From positions 4,642,268 to 4,706,267 of the forward strand of contig NC_045144.1 in assembly GCF_008831285.2 (NCBI RefSeq): DNA of 64,000 bases, in the 5' to 3' direction. Positions 45,728 to 56,477 of this stretch are shown here, piece after piece. Source of the DNA: Nymphaea colorata (Eukaryota > Streptophyta > Magnoliopsida > Nymphaeales > Nymphaeaceae). The position numbers were made by a program, and so were the translations under genes. Every line of letters starts with the position of its first letter. Position 1 is the first letter of the stretch. The notes under the pieces were generated by a model. The model saw only the letters and a program-made list of their open reading frames with translations, searched no databases and was not told where the DNA came from.

Positions 45728-46809
45728 GAAATAAATAAAGAAATAAAGAACCTTTGTTAATTCAAAAATTTCAAATAACAATAAATAGTTAAAAGTTGAG
45801 ATTTGGCATCCTTAAATCGAATCGGTTTGATCTAAAACCGGACCTCAAATCCTCTGCTATCAAATTAATATAGCTTTAAGAAGCATTTGATTATCCTGGA
45901 ATATGTGGGTCCGATCTAACGTCGGCCCAATTCAAGTTCATTGTCGTAATAAATTGTTGATTTGGAAAGTATAAAGTTAAAGTCTCCATTATGCCAGAAA
46001 TCAAATAAGAGGAGGGCGAATATCAGACTTCACATCCATGAATTTTTAAAATATAAAGATTATAAATTCATATATCTGACAACAAAAAAATTGCAAATCC
46101 TTTTGTAAACTTTATATTTAGGATCCCATTATCTCAAACCACCCTGGATTTCAGATCTAGTGTGACTAAATGTTCATTTACCGCTTGTTTGGATACAAGG
46201 GAAAGAAAAGCAAATAGAGAGGAAGAAGAAAAAATGTTTTATGTAATTTGAACGCCTACAAAATTATTTTGTAGTTATTTTCAAACTTGAGCTTAATTGA
46301 CAAGTCAACTCATTAACCCAGTGATTCAGTCATTTGCTGATCTGGGTTCGAGTCATGTCATGGGTTTGACAACTTGTGGTGGGCCCCAATATATTACAAT
46401 AGTATATAATTATATATGCTAGTCCATGAATAATGTAGCTTCTAGGGACAAGAACATTGCATATGATTTATTAAAAAATTAAAAATAGAGAAAAATCATT
46501 GGAAAAGTGTTCTATGTCAAAAACTCATCATATACAAAATAAAAGTTTATGATTCATCGTTATAAGTCATGACATGATGACAACACATTAAAAAGATAAA
46601 ACAAAACCTCATAAAATAAATGGAAACAATGTTGTAAACTTTTCAAAACAATAAAGTTAAGTTGAAATTAAGAGATTGTATACATAAGAGCCATCTTTTA
46701 ATAAACACAATTGGATCTCCCACAAGCAAATCTTCCTTTAAACCGGCGGTCTCTTACTCAAATCGAAGATTTATTTGACAATTGTTAATCCAAAACCATT
46801 ATATATCTA
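45728..46809. other. AT-rich intergenic DNA
   Basis: Contains the CTCATTAACCCAGTGATTCAGTCA theme near 46303-46335, shared with 3190-3440 and 57820-57845. No gene was recognised. Confidence 0.35.
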
Positions 46810-47035
46810 TATCTCTACTCGGCTCAAAAAACTCAAGTTGAGCTCTTTACAACAAGCTCCAACTCGATTTGTTTAACCCATTTAACTCATTTAGGCGTAA
46901 AATCGTTTAATGTTAATTTGTGCAAGCATTAACTCATTTAACTCGTGTAACTTGTGAAATTTTGTTTTTATGGTAAAACTTAAAACGGATGATTTGGTGA
47001 ACTGGTTTTGACAATATTATATAGAGTGCCGGTTT
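46810..47035. mobile_element. GCTGCACA/GAGCTCGA family element, partial copy 2
   Basis: Shares CTCGGCTCAAAAAACTCAAG, TTGAGCTCTTTAC, TTTAACTCGTGTAACTTGTG and ACAATATTATATAGAGTGCC with the related copies, especially 57912-58312. Terminal repeats are missing or decayed. Confidence 0.5.
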
Positions 47036-47410
47036 GCAAGCAGTAGTGGAGCTATCGTGTGGGCTGGCGTGGATAAGCTCTGTGTGGAAAGGAGCTTCAC
47101 GCTCGTGTTGCCCATGCCAGAAATGGATGGGGTCCAGCTCCAGAAAGCATAAAGCAATGGAATGATATAGAATTTGACGAAGCAAAGTTGCCTGCAGATC
47201 CTACGCTTCGTCCTCCTATGTCAACTTATTGTTCAAATGTTCGGGAAAGTATTCGCAGAGCTTAACTTCAGCGAGGCCTTTGTCAGCCTCGTAATTGTGA
47301 TTTTCAACCCAACAATCAAAAGTGAAACTTTAATCCAAAATGGTTTGATGAGTATAGAATTGATTGGAGTATAGTCCAAGCAAACATAGAGCAACATTTT
47401 GAGGCCAAAG

Positions 47411-47500
47411 GCATTTGTATATGATGGGTTTAACAATTGGAAAGAGAATAAAAGATTTGATTTACATATTGAAGGCCCTACTAGTCATCATAATGTACCA
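47411..47500 (+). pseudogene. hAT-type transposase (TTF zinc-finger region) fragment
   Basis: The plus-strand frame reads AFVYDGFNNWKENKRF and then HIEGPTSHHN. This resembles the GFNNWKK...H...SPHN block of TTF-type/ZMYM1-like hAT transposase-derived proteins. Only about 30 codons are visible. It ends where the Copia gag relic on the other strand begins. Confidence 0.4.
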
Positions 47501-47539
47501 GGAACGAAATATGTGTCAAATTGCTGGCTGTAGAATTCC

Positions 47540-47935
47540 TTGGGTGAGGTCCAAATTTCCTCGGCTGTTTCAAGAAATTGAAAGCTAGCAGAGATTTTCA
47601 GCCCGATGGGGTTTACCAGCCATGAGGCCGTTGTGTCATTTGTGGATCTCCGTTTACCTAGGTCATTCAAAGCAGGTTTGCTAATGCTACCATCAATATA
47701 TCTCAGCTTCAATTTTTCACTTAAGAATCGAGTGACGGCTTTTGACTAAGGCAAGCAATTGAATCCGTCAAGCAAGGAGTTGGTGATTTTCAGATTACGG
47801 CGACCTTGTTGATGAAGGACCATTTTCTGTGTAGCTCCATCGCTCGTTTGAATGAAGGTCTGAGATCCATCGTCGGCCCTATCTTCACCATTCTGCTCCA
47901 TAGTAGACGTTTCAGAGAGGACCTCTTGAATCAAC
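47540..47935 (-). pseudogene. Copia gag N-terminal relic
   Basis: Minus-strand frames read LKITNSLLDGFNCLP, a stop, SKAVTRFLSEKLKLRYIDGS, SKPALND and NPIGLKISASFQFLETAEEI. These correspond to the conserved start of Copia gag (LDGxNYLxWSRAV, LRYIDGSIxKP, WLxNSMxxxI, TAxEIW). One in-frame stop and frame slips make it a pseudogene. It belongs to neither element A nor B. Confidence 0.65.
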
Positions 47936-48138
47936 TCCGTAACAGCAGGATAAACGCTCTTGTCTAGGAAAGCATTGAAGAAGCCCTGCAGTTTTAAAGT
48001 GGTTCCGTCTATGATGACCTACATCCACGGTGGGAGAGACAAGACAAGACAACATTCGATATTCATTCACAGAAAAGAAAAACTGTACAAGCGATATTCT
48101 GTCTCCCAACGTTGAAATCTCTTTCTATCAACCAAAAC

Positions 48139-48265
48139 AGCCGGCGATTGATTGTCTCGTCCTCCCGAAGCAACGGGAGGTCCGTAATCGTCCCCATGAG
48201 TGAAGAGAAGAGCCTTGTGCGCCACGGAAGGCTCCCGGAATCCCCCGCCCCTTCGACGTCGCCAT
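48139..48265 (-). pseudogene. N-terminal relic of a CXE18-like carboxylesterase
   Basis: The DNA from the ATG at 48265 down to the INRR codons (near 48139) aligns to the first 40 codons of the esterase at 56477. Shared text includes GACGTCGCCATGGGGCTATC and CCGGCGATTGAT. It carries indels that break the frame. Homology also covers the 5' flank (TATCGGCAGTTTCCGGCC). No downstream esterase sequence follows, so it is a remnant of another array unit. Confidence 0.75.
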
Positions 48266-48360
48266 GGGGCTATCGGCAGTTTCCGGCCTCTCTCTATCTC
48301 TCCTCTCCCTCTCCTTTTTTTCAAATCAGCCACAAACCATTTTGTGAACTTATCAAGATT

Positions 48361-49200
48361 AATTGCTTAAACTAGAACTTGAAAAAAAAAAGAAAGAAAG
48401 AAGAGAACATGAATTTAAGTATGCGTAAGAATAGATGTTCCTATATTAAAAAGACAAAAGGAAAAATCACATCCCACATCTAGAAATCAAGAGAATCAAT
48501 GACTATAAACCAGAATTTGAAAAACAAAAAAACAGAACTTGAGTCTAGAACTAGGCATAAAGTAAACAAATCCTCTATTAAAAAGTCGAAACAAAACTTT
48601 GAAAAATATAAGTGTAAACTTTTAACATTTTTGCTCCATACCTAGACTGCCCCTGCTTGAGTGCATGCGAAAAAAACACGTTTTTATCGCGATAAAAACA
48701 ATTTATTTTTTTTTTCACGATAGTTTTTCCTTTTTCTGTTTTCTTGTTTTTTTTTTTTTTATAAATACTGCGATATTTTCAAAAGTATTGCAATTTGTGG
48801 ACATGGTTTTACTAAAAATAAAAACTTCATTATCTTTTCTCATGTCACCTCTGATTGTGATATTTTCATCACCATCGTGGAAGAGATCTTTTTACTTTTC
48901 TTGTCTGAAAATAAAATTTTTATGCATTAAAGAAAACTAATGCTCATGACCGTGAATATCTATAATACCAATTATCAATTGTCCATGTTTGACTATTTCA
49001 TGCCTCGTATTCAATTGAAACAAAAGAATCAGATGACAAACAATAGAGAAACGTTTAACACAGATGCCCACCAAATATGCTTGTTGAAGAGCAGAGGCTT
49101 CGGTTCACTCCTCTCCTCTGCCTATCTGCATTGAATGGTGCTTCGAATCGACTTATTTATTAGTAAATAAGAGTAATTAAGATTAAATTTTAATACGAAT
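48361..49200. other. AT-rich intergenic DNA
   Basis: A- and T-runs. The words ATCGCGATAAAAAC and GCGATATTTTCAAAAG resemble the interior of the MITE at 61803-62239, suggesting a relic. No ORF could be supported. Confidence 0.35.
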
Positions 49201-49335
49201 TTTCAAATGCTCACACCGTCAGCCATGGCAGATAACGCAGAGTGTTGAACGGCCGGCAACTGAAATTTAACGGCACGGCGAAGTGTGTTCTTATCGTAAT
49301 GGAACGGGCAGAGATGAGCGTACGGGATCTGATCT

Positions 49336-50346
49336 TCAGAGACCGCGGCCGTGCTCTTCCATGAAGGACTTCAACTCGGACATGAACTCCCGGCATTCCT
49401 GCGACTTGGGGAAGATGTGGAAGCCGTGGATGGCCTCCGGGTAGTCGAGCATCCTCGCCTGGACGCCGGCCTCACGCAGAGCCTCGTAGTACCGCCTCTG
49501 CCAGTCCTGCAGGGTGTCGAGCCCTCCGACGACCACGAGGGTCGGCGGGAGCCCGATATCCGCCAGCGGCGGCGCGTTCGGGCCCGTGACGTTCGCCGCC
49601 GGATGGTCGCGATTCGCTCCTTCCGGCAGGAATGCGCGCCACATGAAGTCCGCCCGCTTGACCGTCACCATCGGGGCCTTTCTCAGGCGGAGCTCCGACG
49701 GGAGTCGCTCCTCGCCGCCAAAGAACGGCTGGATCAGCACGTGCCCTGCGATCTTCAGTGGCCGGAAGTCCTCTCCTGCGGACGAGGCAGCTGCTACGCG
49801 GTGGCCGACGTGGTGGACGATGTTCCCGCCCGCGCTGTCCCCGACTAGGAAGCATCGGCCGAGATCCGCGGACTCAGGCAGACGGCCGGGAGTCGAGATC
49901 CAGCGTAGAGTAGCCTCGCCGTCGTCGTAGGCCGTCGGGAACCGGTGCTCCGGCGCCAGACGATAATTCACGGAGACGACGAAGGCTTGGAGGCGACGGG
50001 CCAATCGGCGGCCGATGGTGTCGTATGCTTTCGAGTTGGCGGCCATAAGAGCGAAGCCTCCCCCGTGGAAGAAGACGATCACTGGGAGCTTCTTCCCTTC
50101 GGGGACTTCCGTAGGGATGAAGAGGCGAAACCAGAGGCCGGCGGAAGAGTCCACAGTAAAATCGACGGTGGAGGCGCCCTTCACCGGGCGGCTGCTTGCG
50201 GAGGAGGTCCAGTCAAGGAACCCTGACAGCCGGCGATTGACCGTACCGTCCTTCCGCACGCAAGAGTCCAAGAACGTCCCCGCGAGTGAACAGAAAACCC
50301 TTGTGCGCCACGGAAGGTTGCTGGAAACCGCCTTCGACGCCGCCAT
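49336..50346 (-). CDS. CXE18: Carboxylesterase, HSL-like (CXE18-type), copy 1
   Basis: An intronless 336-residue alpha/beta hydrolase. The open frame runs 15 codons further upstream, but I take ATG 50346 (MAASKAVSSNLPWRTRVFC) because it matches the start of the paralogue at 56477. Motifs: GTVNRR near 34, oxyanion-hole HGGG at 94-97, nucleophile elbow GDSAG at 169-173, catalytic Asp in GGLD (277) and His in AIHGF (307). The IQPFFGGEER and DWQRRYYE blocks match Arabidopsis CXE18. The presence of the catalytic His and of HGGG separates it from the gibberellin receptor GID1, which belongs to the same family. Expected to hydrolyse carboxylic esters, substrate unknown, with no signal peptide and so probably cytosolic. 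The coding GC is very high compared with flanking DNA. Confidence 0.93.
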   Translation of the reverse strand: MAASKAVSSNLPWRTRVFCSLAGTFLDSCVRKDGTVNRRLSGFLDWTSSASSRPVKGASTVDFTVDSSAGLWFRLFIPTEVPEGKKLPVIVFFHGGGFALMAANSKAYDTIGRRLARRLQAFVVSVNYRLAPEHRFPTAYDDGEATLRWISTPGRLPESADLGRCFLVGDSAGGNIVHHVGHRVAAASSAGEDFRPLKIAGHVLIQPFFGGEERLPSELRLRKAPMVTVKRADFMWRAFLPEGANRDHPAANVTGPNAPPLADIGLPPTLVVVGGLDTLQDWQRRYYEALREAGVQARMLDYPEAIHGFHIFPKSQECREFMSELKSFMEEHGRGL

Positions 50347-50769
50347 GGGGCTATCGACAGTTTCCGGCCACTCTCCGCCTCTGGTTCTCACTCTCTCTCA
50401 GGTTATCCGCGTCTGCACTACCGGCAGCAAGAGAACGACTGGCCGTCTCTCCCGCCGCTCAACTCACAGAAAGAAGAATCCAGTGACAATGGACTCTTTC
50501 ACCCTCGTCCGCAGGTTGAAGTGCAGAAAGAGCTGAAAGCAAACCTGTGAAAACCCCACTCACCCATATTGTTGAATGTTTTCCATGGTCCCTGTTTGAT
50601 TAAGACAGGCTGTTTTTGAATGGATCGCCAACTAAAGATAAAAATGCCATTATTGGTGGTACCAGTTGTGCTTTGAAATGAAGAAATTTTTGTAACCAGT
50701 GTCTCTTAGTCAATTTTTTTCGCTCCACCCCTGCCATGACACAAGATAATCTTCCATGAATACTTCGTT

Positions 50770-51122
50770 CTGCACATGAGCCGATTCAAGCCGGAGCTCG
50801 AGCTCGGCTTGAACTCGAATTGAGCTCGACTTAACTACACAAAATCAAGCTCAAACTCAACCTATTTAACTCGTTTAGTCGTTAACTCACATAATCATTA
50901 ACTCGTTTAACTTGTGTAACTTGTTAAACCGGTTTTAGTAATATTATATAAAGTACCGGTTTATGAGTCCAGTCGAGTTCTTGAAACTCGAACTCAACTT
51001 GTTTACCATTTCGAGTGTCTCTGTAAGTGCAAACTCGGCTCGTTTATAAACGAGTTGAGCACGAACCAAGTTTTTTCAAGTGAGTTCGAGTCGAACCTGA
51101 ATTGGCTCGGCTCATTGTGCAG
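50770..51122. mobile_element. GCTGCACA/GAGCTCGA family element, copy 3, with empty site in the duplicate
   Basis: Ends are CTGCACATGAGCCGA and TCGGCTCATTGTGCAG, inverted repeats with one gap. The interior shares AACCGGTTTTAGTAATATTATA and the CTCGAACTCAA words with the related copies. The duplicated segment reads AATGAATACTCCATAACCC at the equivalent point (43783-43801), so it is an empty site. Confidence 0.8.
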
Positions 51123-51724
51123 CCCTACTGTTGCTCCATAACCCATAGTAGATTTCTTTGGCTACCCACTTGGCATCGCTAAAAGACTTTTAGCTGTAAT
51201 TGATTTCTAGCTGATATCAGAATTCTTTGCTCTTTATTATGCTTGATATGCCTGAACATGGTTTACGCATGAATCTGCTCAAGGCATTCACAGAGACCAA
51301 TATCTCTGGACATGTAATTGTGAGAAAAATTAGTTTACTTATCAAACGCCTATACTTTGGCGCTTCTTTGAGTGGTTCTCTTTCTGTTTCAGATAGGAAC
51401 TGGCATTGCTCTATTGAAATAATTGTAGGTTTTACATTGAGGAGCTCATCCTATCTAATCACTCGAAAATCTCGCAATATTTACAAGAAAAGCAAATAAA
51501 ATGAAAATATTAGGAAAATTTTGTGACGTTTTGAAAAGCTCGGCACAGTGAAAATCTCATGCTTTTCTCTCTATTTGTTTTGGGATTTTTTTTATTATTT
51601 TCACTTTTTATTAGTTGCTCATTAATTTTTTTCTAATTTTTAATATTTTTATTTTTTTTAATTCGACCAAAAAATACCCGTGAAAAACCTTGTCGATATT
51701 TTTCCAAAAACGATTTTTGTGACA

Positions 51725-52015
51725 TTGTATGTAACGCACTCCTTCAAAATGATAGAAGATGTCATTCCTACTCCTTGCAAGCACAATACCAATAAACAAT
51801 CTCTGTTCTTCTAAATCATTCGTGTGAAAGGCCGTGATTCAAGTATTTTTTTAAAAAGAAAAACTGTTAATCTATTCTTCCTGATTTCCTGTGATGATTA
51901 GATTGTCTACATATACCAATGCTACAATACAACCACCATCTCTTGTCAAGGTGAAAAGTGAGTAGTCACATTTGAATTGAATATACCCATGATCATATAG
52001 GATCCGCATTCGGAT
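51725..52015 (-). pseudogene. Copia reverse-transcriptase relic, copy 2
   Basis: Duplicate of the relic at 44340-44589. It keeps the IGIVLARSRND text but has further indels, including an insertion near 51840-51865. Confidence 0.65.
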
Positions 52016-52806
52016 TTGGTAAATATCCTATATCTAATGTTCTTATATTTTGAAAATCAGTTACATTTGGTTCAAAATTCAAATTGGATTTAAGTATGAA
52101 TATAAAAGTTGGGTTCCGTTTGGATTCAAATTGTTGAATCAGATTTTAGATTTTGATTCAGATATTGCTTTTTTTGTTCATATTCAAAACCCCGAATATA
52201 TGATCATATAACAAATGGATATGATTAAAGGTATATTTAATTTGAATTTGATCAATTAGCATCCCTATGTAAACCCTGCTCATTTGGCTGTAAAAGTCAT
52301 CGTATTCCACTAAAAATCTTTGAAGAGGCCATGTCATTGCTGTCCTTTAAAGCATGACAGAGAGGACATGCTGTCCACGGTCCACCACACTAATGTCTTG
52401 TCTCAACAGACAAACTTTTTCTGTCCATTGTTTTAATAATATAGGAACAGAACAGTCTGTTTGCTCTGTCCAGTTTCGGTTCACACACTACATATCATGT
52501 CCTGTTCCATTCATCCTCCGTACTGTTCCATATTTGTCTTGTGGAGTTTGTTTTGGCTGTTATGTCCTGCGTTTGTGAAGTAGAATACCCTACTTATTTG
52601 TGTTATCTAGTGATACCATATAAAATCATAATTATTTATACCATATAATAATATGACTAGTTATATTAAGAAAATTACAAAAACTGCTATGTAATTCAAT
52701 CAATCTTGTTATCCATAAATATCACACAACAAAATAATCTCATTGAATAAATCTGTCTAACAAAAACATCAACAACATTAGAAACTTAGCCAGTCGATAG
52801 GCTGGG

Positions 52807-53292
52807 ATGAAACCACAACATCGAGATAAAAAAAAAAAAAAGAATAATAAATGTTCAAATATTCATCCTGCATGTTCACAGACTCAGCACACATGGACAC
52901 TAAAACCAGGATTCAACATTCATAGACACAAAAACAAGAAAACTAGAGACTGTACAAGCACAGACACACTCATGATAACTCCTCAACAACAAGTCTTCTT
53001 CAATGTCTTCTTTGATGTGTATTGTCCCTCGAATTACCAAGAAGCTGATAAGAGTAAATCAGCAAGACGAGAATTTAGGGATACCCAAAATTCTCGGCCG
53101 CTGAAAATCAATGAGATCCTTGAAGATACTAAGGATGAGAGCGTATTTATTGAAAAAGCAAAAATCAAGGAACTCGTTGAGGATGAAAGGCATGGTAACC
53201 AAAATAATAGAAAGCCAAAAATCAAGGAAGAAGTTGAGGATAAAAACGTAATCAATGGAAAGGAAATTGAGGGAGACGTTGAGGAAACTTAA
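52807..53292 (+). CDS. Hypothetical Lys/Glu-rich ORF, 161 codons
   Basis: An open frame starting MKPQHRDKKKKKNN. The first third overlaps the end of the duplicated segment. The last 60 codons are charged and loosely repetitive (KINEILEDTKDES, KIKELVEDERHGN, KIKEEVEDKN), suggesting coiled coil or disorder. No family was recognised. It is followed by TATATATATGTGCTTG and AGTGAAATACACG words near 53383-53420 that look like a gene or LTR 3' end. It could be a fragment of a retroelement spacer region or a chance ORF in A-rich DNA. Confidence 0.25.
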   Translation: MKPQHRDKKKKKNNKCSNIHPACSQTQHTWTLKPGFNIHRHKNKKTRDCTSTDTLMITPQQQVFFNVFFDVYCPSNYQEADKSKSARREFRDTQNSRPLKINEILEDTKDESVFIEKAKIKELVEDERHGNQNNRKPKIKEEVEDKNVINGKEIEGDVEET

Positions 53293-55340
53293 ATGACAAT
53301 CATGTCTGCCTAATTATGATCTTCCTTCATCCACTCCAAAATTAGTGGATATTGTAAATCTTCGTAAATCTTCTCTTTTTCTGTATATATATGTGCTTGT
53401 AACAATTAGTGAAATACACGTGAGAAATTCCCTTTCCTCTTTGTGCTCTCAATTTTCTCAGAAGCACCTTCACTTCCGATTTGTTCAGTCTTTATCATGA
53501 ACTGATCATGTCTAAGGAAGAAGAAACTGTGTTTTTCACTAGGAGATGAAAGTATGCGAAGAGCATCATCCCACTAATAGATAGCACGCAATCGGCTGAA
53601 TTAACCTTGTAAGAGATCAGAAGGTTTGCCCTCTCTTTGTGATCGACATAGCTGAATTGTTCTAAGTTGAGGCTTGTCAGCCTGTTTTTAGTCTTCAAAA
53701 ATTGAGGCTGACTTGTGTTGCTGGTCACAGGTTCAACAAGTATGTGATCTGATTCAAGGGATTGTTGGTCCGACTTGGGAGTCTGAGGATGGTTCAAAGA
53801 ATCATCTAGACCTGGTAATTATGCATCTCAGTTGGTATTTGGACTCATATGATCTTCCATTGGTAATGGCAAAACTGAATGCATTGTTTTGATTTTCACA
53901 TTACCCTTTATATACATGATACTTATAACGTTAACATATCCGTCTATAAGAATTAGGGTCGAACTGTTGATTTTGTACTTTAACTGAACTGCTTAATTTC
54001 CACACGGCTGAGTCTGAAAAAGTCTTAAATAATACATAAACAGCAACTATCAGTATTCGGCCAGATCAAGGGCCCTGTTTTGAAGAGGCTGACATCACCA
54101 ACTAGGTCCAAAACTCAAATGGGCAGTCGATTACTTTTCTTTTTTTTTTATCATATCAGCAAAAGAAAAAGGGTGGTTTTCCGGTGAGCTAGAGGTTACT
54201 TAAGGTCCTCCATTCTCTCTATTTTCGGTATTACTTGGGGGCTGCTTGACGGAATGCACTCTAGACTGAAGTTTCAGGTGAGCAGGGCTTCCCATCACTT
54301 GACAAAAGGCCCAAGCTTCCTCCCAAATCTTCATCCATGTAATATATAAAATATGTTTTTGGTTGCCTATGAATCCCCTACCATTGTGCCAATCTCTTCA
54401 AAGATAAAAAGACTAGACATAGAATTGCATGGCATGGAAATGAATGGACTGCTGAAGATAATTGCAGATATATCTTCAATTTTAACACTGTGCAAGATTG
54501 TAAAATCTGCGTTTGTGGCTGCACCTACCTGGAGGAAGTCGTTGATTTTTTTTTTTTTCCCATGTATAGGAAACAGGGACGTGGCAGTTGCTTTGCATTT
54601 TCAACTGTAAACAAAATCTAGTTTACGAACTGTAACCCCATTTTGCAAGTCTTACAGATTCTCTGTCTAACGCTCTCAGCTCGTTTTCTAGTTAAAGGAA
54701 ACACCTAAGGGCCACACTTTTTTTTTTTCTTTTGATAAAACTGTCAAATAAATGCCCGAAGTGACTATTTTATGAGTGTTGTCCTCTTTTAACTAGATGT
54801 TGGGTAACGCTTTCTTTTGTTTCGCATGAATGCATGACCTTTTTGTCAAAAGTACAGCTGTCTCAAAAAAAAAACAAAACAAGACTATAAAGATTTCTCA
54901 AACTTCCCTATAAGACTGAAAAATCAATCAGTTTTGGGATTTTTTTTTTCGTAAAATTCATTTTAAATATTCAGAAGAATTTATGTCATGCTTTATATTT
55001 CAAAGTACGCGTTCAGTCCAGTTTTTCAAAAAAAAAAAAAAATCTTTCAAATTTGTGAGTCATCCGGTCACTTCCCACGCATTTCTCTTGTGAAATAAAG
55101 ACGAAAAGAAGCTGTTCATGCACTTTTCCTGGCCGTCAGTTGATGATCTCCACCGCCCATTAAAAGAATTGAATTGAAATTGATCGGACCGTAGACTCAG
55201 TTAGTTGATCGAATTAATTATTTGTTGTACATATTACTTAAAAATAAGAAATAGAAAATAAGAAAATTAATTAAAAGTCATGGCCGATACAAGCGGACGC
55301 ATATAAGCTATACGACGAATTTTTAAATGGTATTCACATT
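53293..55340. other. Intergenic DNA, nothing recognised
   Basis: ORFs at 53495-53797 (-) and 54353-54610 (+) have no recognisable domains. 53340-53470 could be a decayed LTR end. The final part (about 55340-55466) is the 3' flank of the esterase gene and is homologous to 49225-49335 (GAACGGCCGGCAACT, TGGAACGGGCGGAGATGA). Confidence 0.4.
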
Positions 55341-55466
55341 TTACGTACGACAGAGATGGTAGAACGTAGAATGTCGAACGGCCGGCAACTAACATTTAAC
55401 GGAATATGGTGGAGAACGTTATTACCGTACTGGAACGGGCGGAGATGAACGTACTGGGTCGGATCT

Positions 55467-56477
55467 TCAGAGCCCGCGGCCGTGCTCTTCCATGAAGGAC
55501 TTCATCTCAGCCATGAACTCGCGGTATTCCTTCGACTTAGGGAAGATGTAGAAGGCGTGGATGGCCTTCGGGTAGTCGAGCATCCTCGCCTGGACGCCGG
55601 CCTCACGCAGTGCCTCGTAGTACCGCCTCTGCCAGTCCTGCAGGGGGTCGAGCCCTCCCACGACCACGAGGGTCGGCGGGAGCCCGATATCCGCCAGGGG
55701 CGGCGCGTTCGGCCCCGTGACGTTCGCCGCCGGATGGTCGCGATTCGCTCCTTCAGGCAGGAATGCACGCCACATGAAGTCCGTCCGCTTGAGCGTCACC
55801 ATCGGGACCTTCCTCAGGCGGAGCTCTGATGGGAGTCTCTCCTCGCCGCCGAAGAACGGCTGGATCAGGACGTGCCCTGCGATCTTCAGTGGCCGGAAGT
55901 CCTCTCCCGCGGACGAGGCAGCTGCTACGCGGTGGCCGACGTGGTGGACGATGTTCCCGCCCGCGCTGTCCCCGACTAGGAAGCATCGGCCGAGATCCGC
56001 GGACTCAGGCAGACGGCCGGGCGTCGAGATCCAGCGCAGAGTAGCCTCCGCGTCGTCGTAGGCCGTCGGGAACCTGTGCTCCGGCGCAAGGCGGTAATTC
56101 ACCGAGACAACAAAGGCTTGGAGACGACGGGCGAACCGCCGGCAGAGGGCGACGAAGTCTCTGGAGTTGGCGGACATCAAAGCGAAGCCTCCGCCGTGGA
56201 AGAAGACGATCACCGGGAGCTTCTTCCCCGCAGGGACTTCCGTAGGGGTGAATAGGCGAAACCAGAGGCCGGCAGAAGAGTCCACAGTGAAATCGGCGGT
56301 GGAGACACCCTTCACTGGTCGGCGTCTCGCGGAGGACGTCCAGTCAAGGAACCATACTAGCCGGCGATTGATCGTTCCGTCCTTCCGAAGGGACAAGACA
56401 GCCGACGCCCCCACGAGTGAACAGAAGATCCTTGTGCCCAACGGAATGCTCCGGGAAGCCGCCTTCGACGTCGCCAT
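55467..56477 (-). CDS. CXE18: Carboxylesterase, HSL-like (CXE18-type), copy 2
   Basis: An intronless 336-residue alpha/beta hydrolase, the same length as its paralogue at 49336-50346. Start MATSKAASRSIPLGTRIFC; HGGG at 94-97; GDSAG at 169-173 with Ser171; Asp277 in GGLDPLQDW; His307 in AIHAFY. It keeps the FAL..ANSRDF and CRRFARRLQAFVVSVNYRLA blocks seen in Arabidopsis CXE18. It differs from copy 1 mainly in the first 125 residues and the last 60, while residues about 127-222 are almost identical, also at silent sites. Predicted soluble carboxylesterase; physiological substrate unknown. No signal peptide. The catalytic His and HGGG argue against a gibberellin receptor role. Confidence 0.93.
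   Translation of the reverse strand: MATSKAASRSIPLGTRIFCSLVGASAVLSLRKDGTINRRLVWFLDWTSSARRRPVKGVSTADFTVDSSAGLWFRLFTPTEVPAGKKLPVIVFFHGGGFALMSANSRDFVALCRRFARRLQAFVVSVNYRLAPEHRFPTAYDDAEATLRWISTPGRLPESADLGRCFLVGDSAGGNIVHHVGHRVAAASSAGEDFRPLKIAGHVLIQPFFGGEERLPSELRLRKVPMVTLKRTDFMWRAFLPEGANRDHPAANVTGPNAPPLADIGLPPTLVVVGGLDPLQDWQRRYYEALREAGVQARMLDYPKAIHAFYIFPKSKEYREFMAEMKSFMEEHGRGL

Larger units (their letters stand above)
49985..52830. repeat. Segmental duplication, copy 2
   Basis: Matches 43147-45490 (see there) and continues into the intact esterase. It contains one extra short element (50770-51122). Confidence 0.9.

Noticed and set aside
49336-50346. Gibberellin receptor GID1
   Set aside because: Same hydrolase family, but HGGG and the catalytic His are present and the C-terminal blocks match CXE18.
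49351-50536. Plus-strand ORFs of 93-173 codons opposite the esterase (and similar ones at 43176-43673 and 55482-56793)
   Set aside because: Shadows of a very GC-rich minus-strand coding region; their translations have no recognisable motifs, and the minus strand carries all catalytic motifs.
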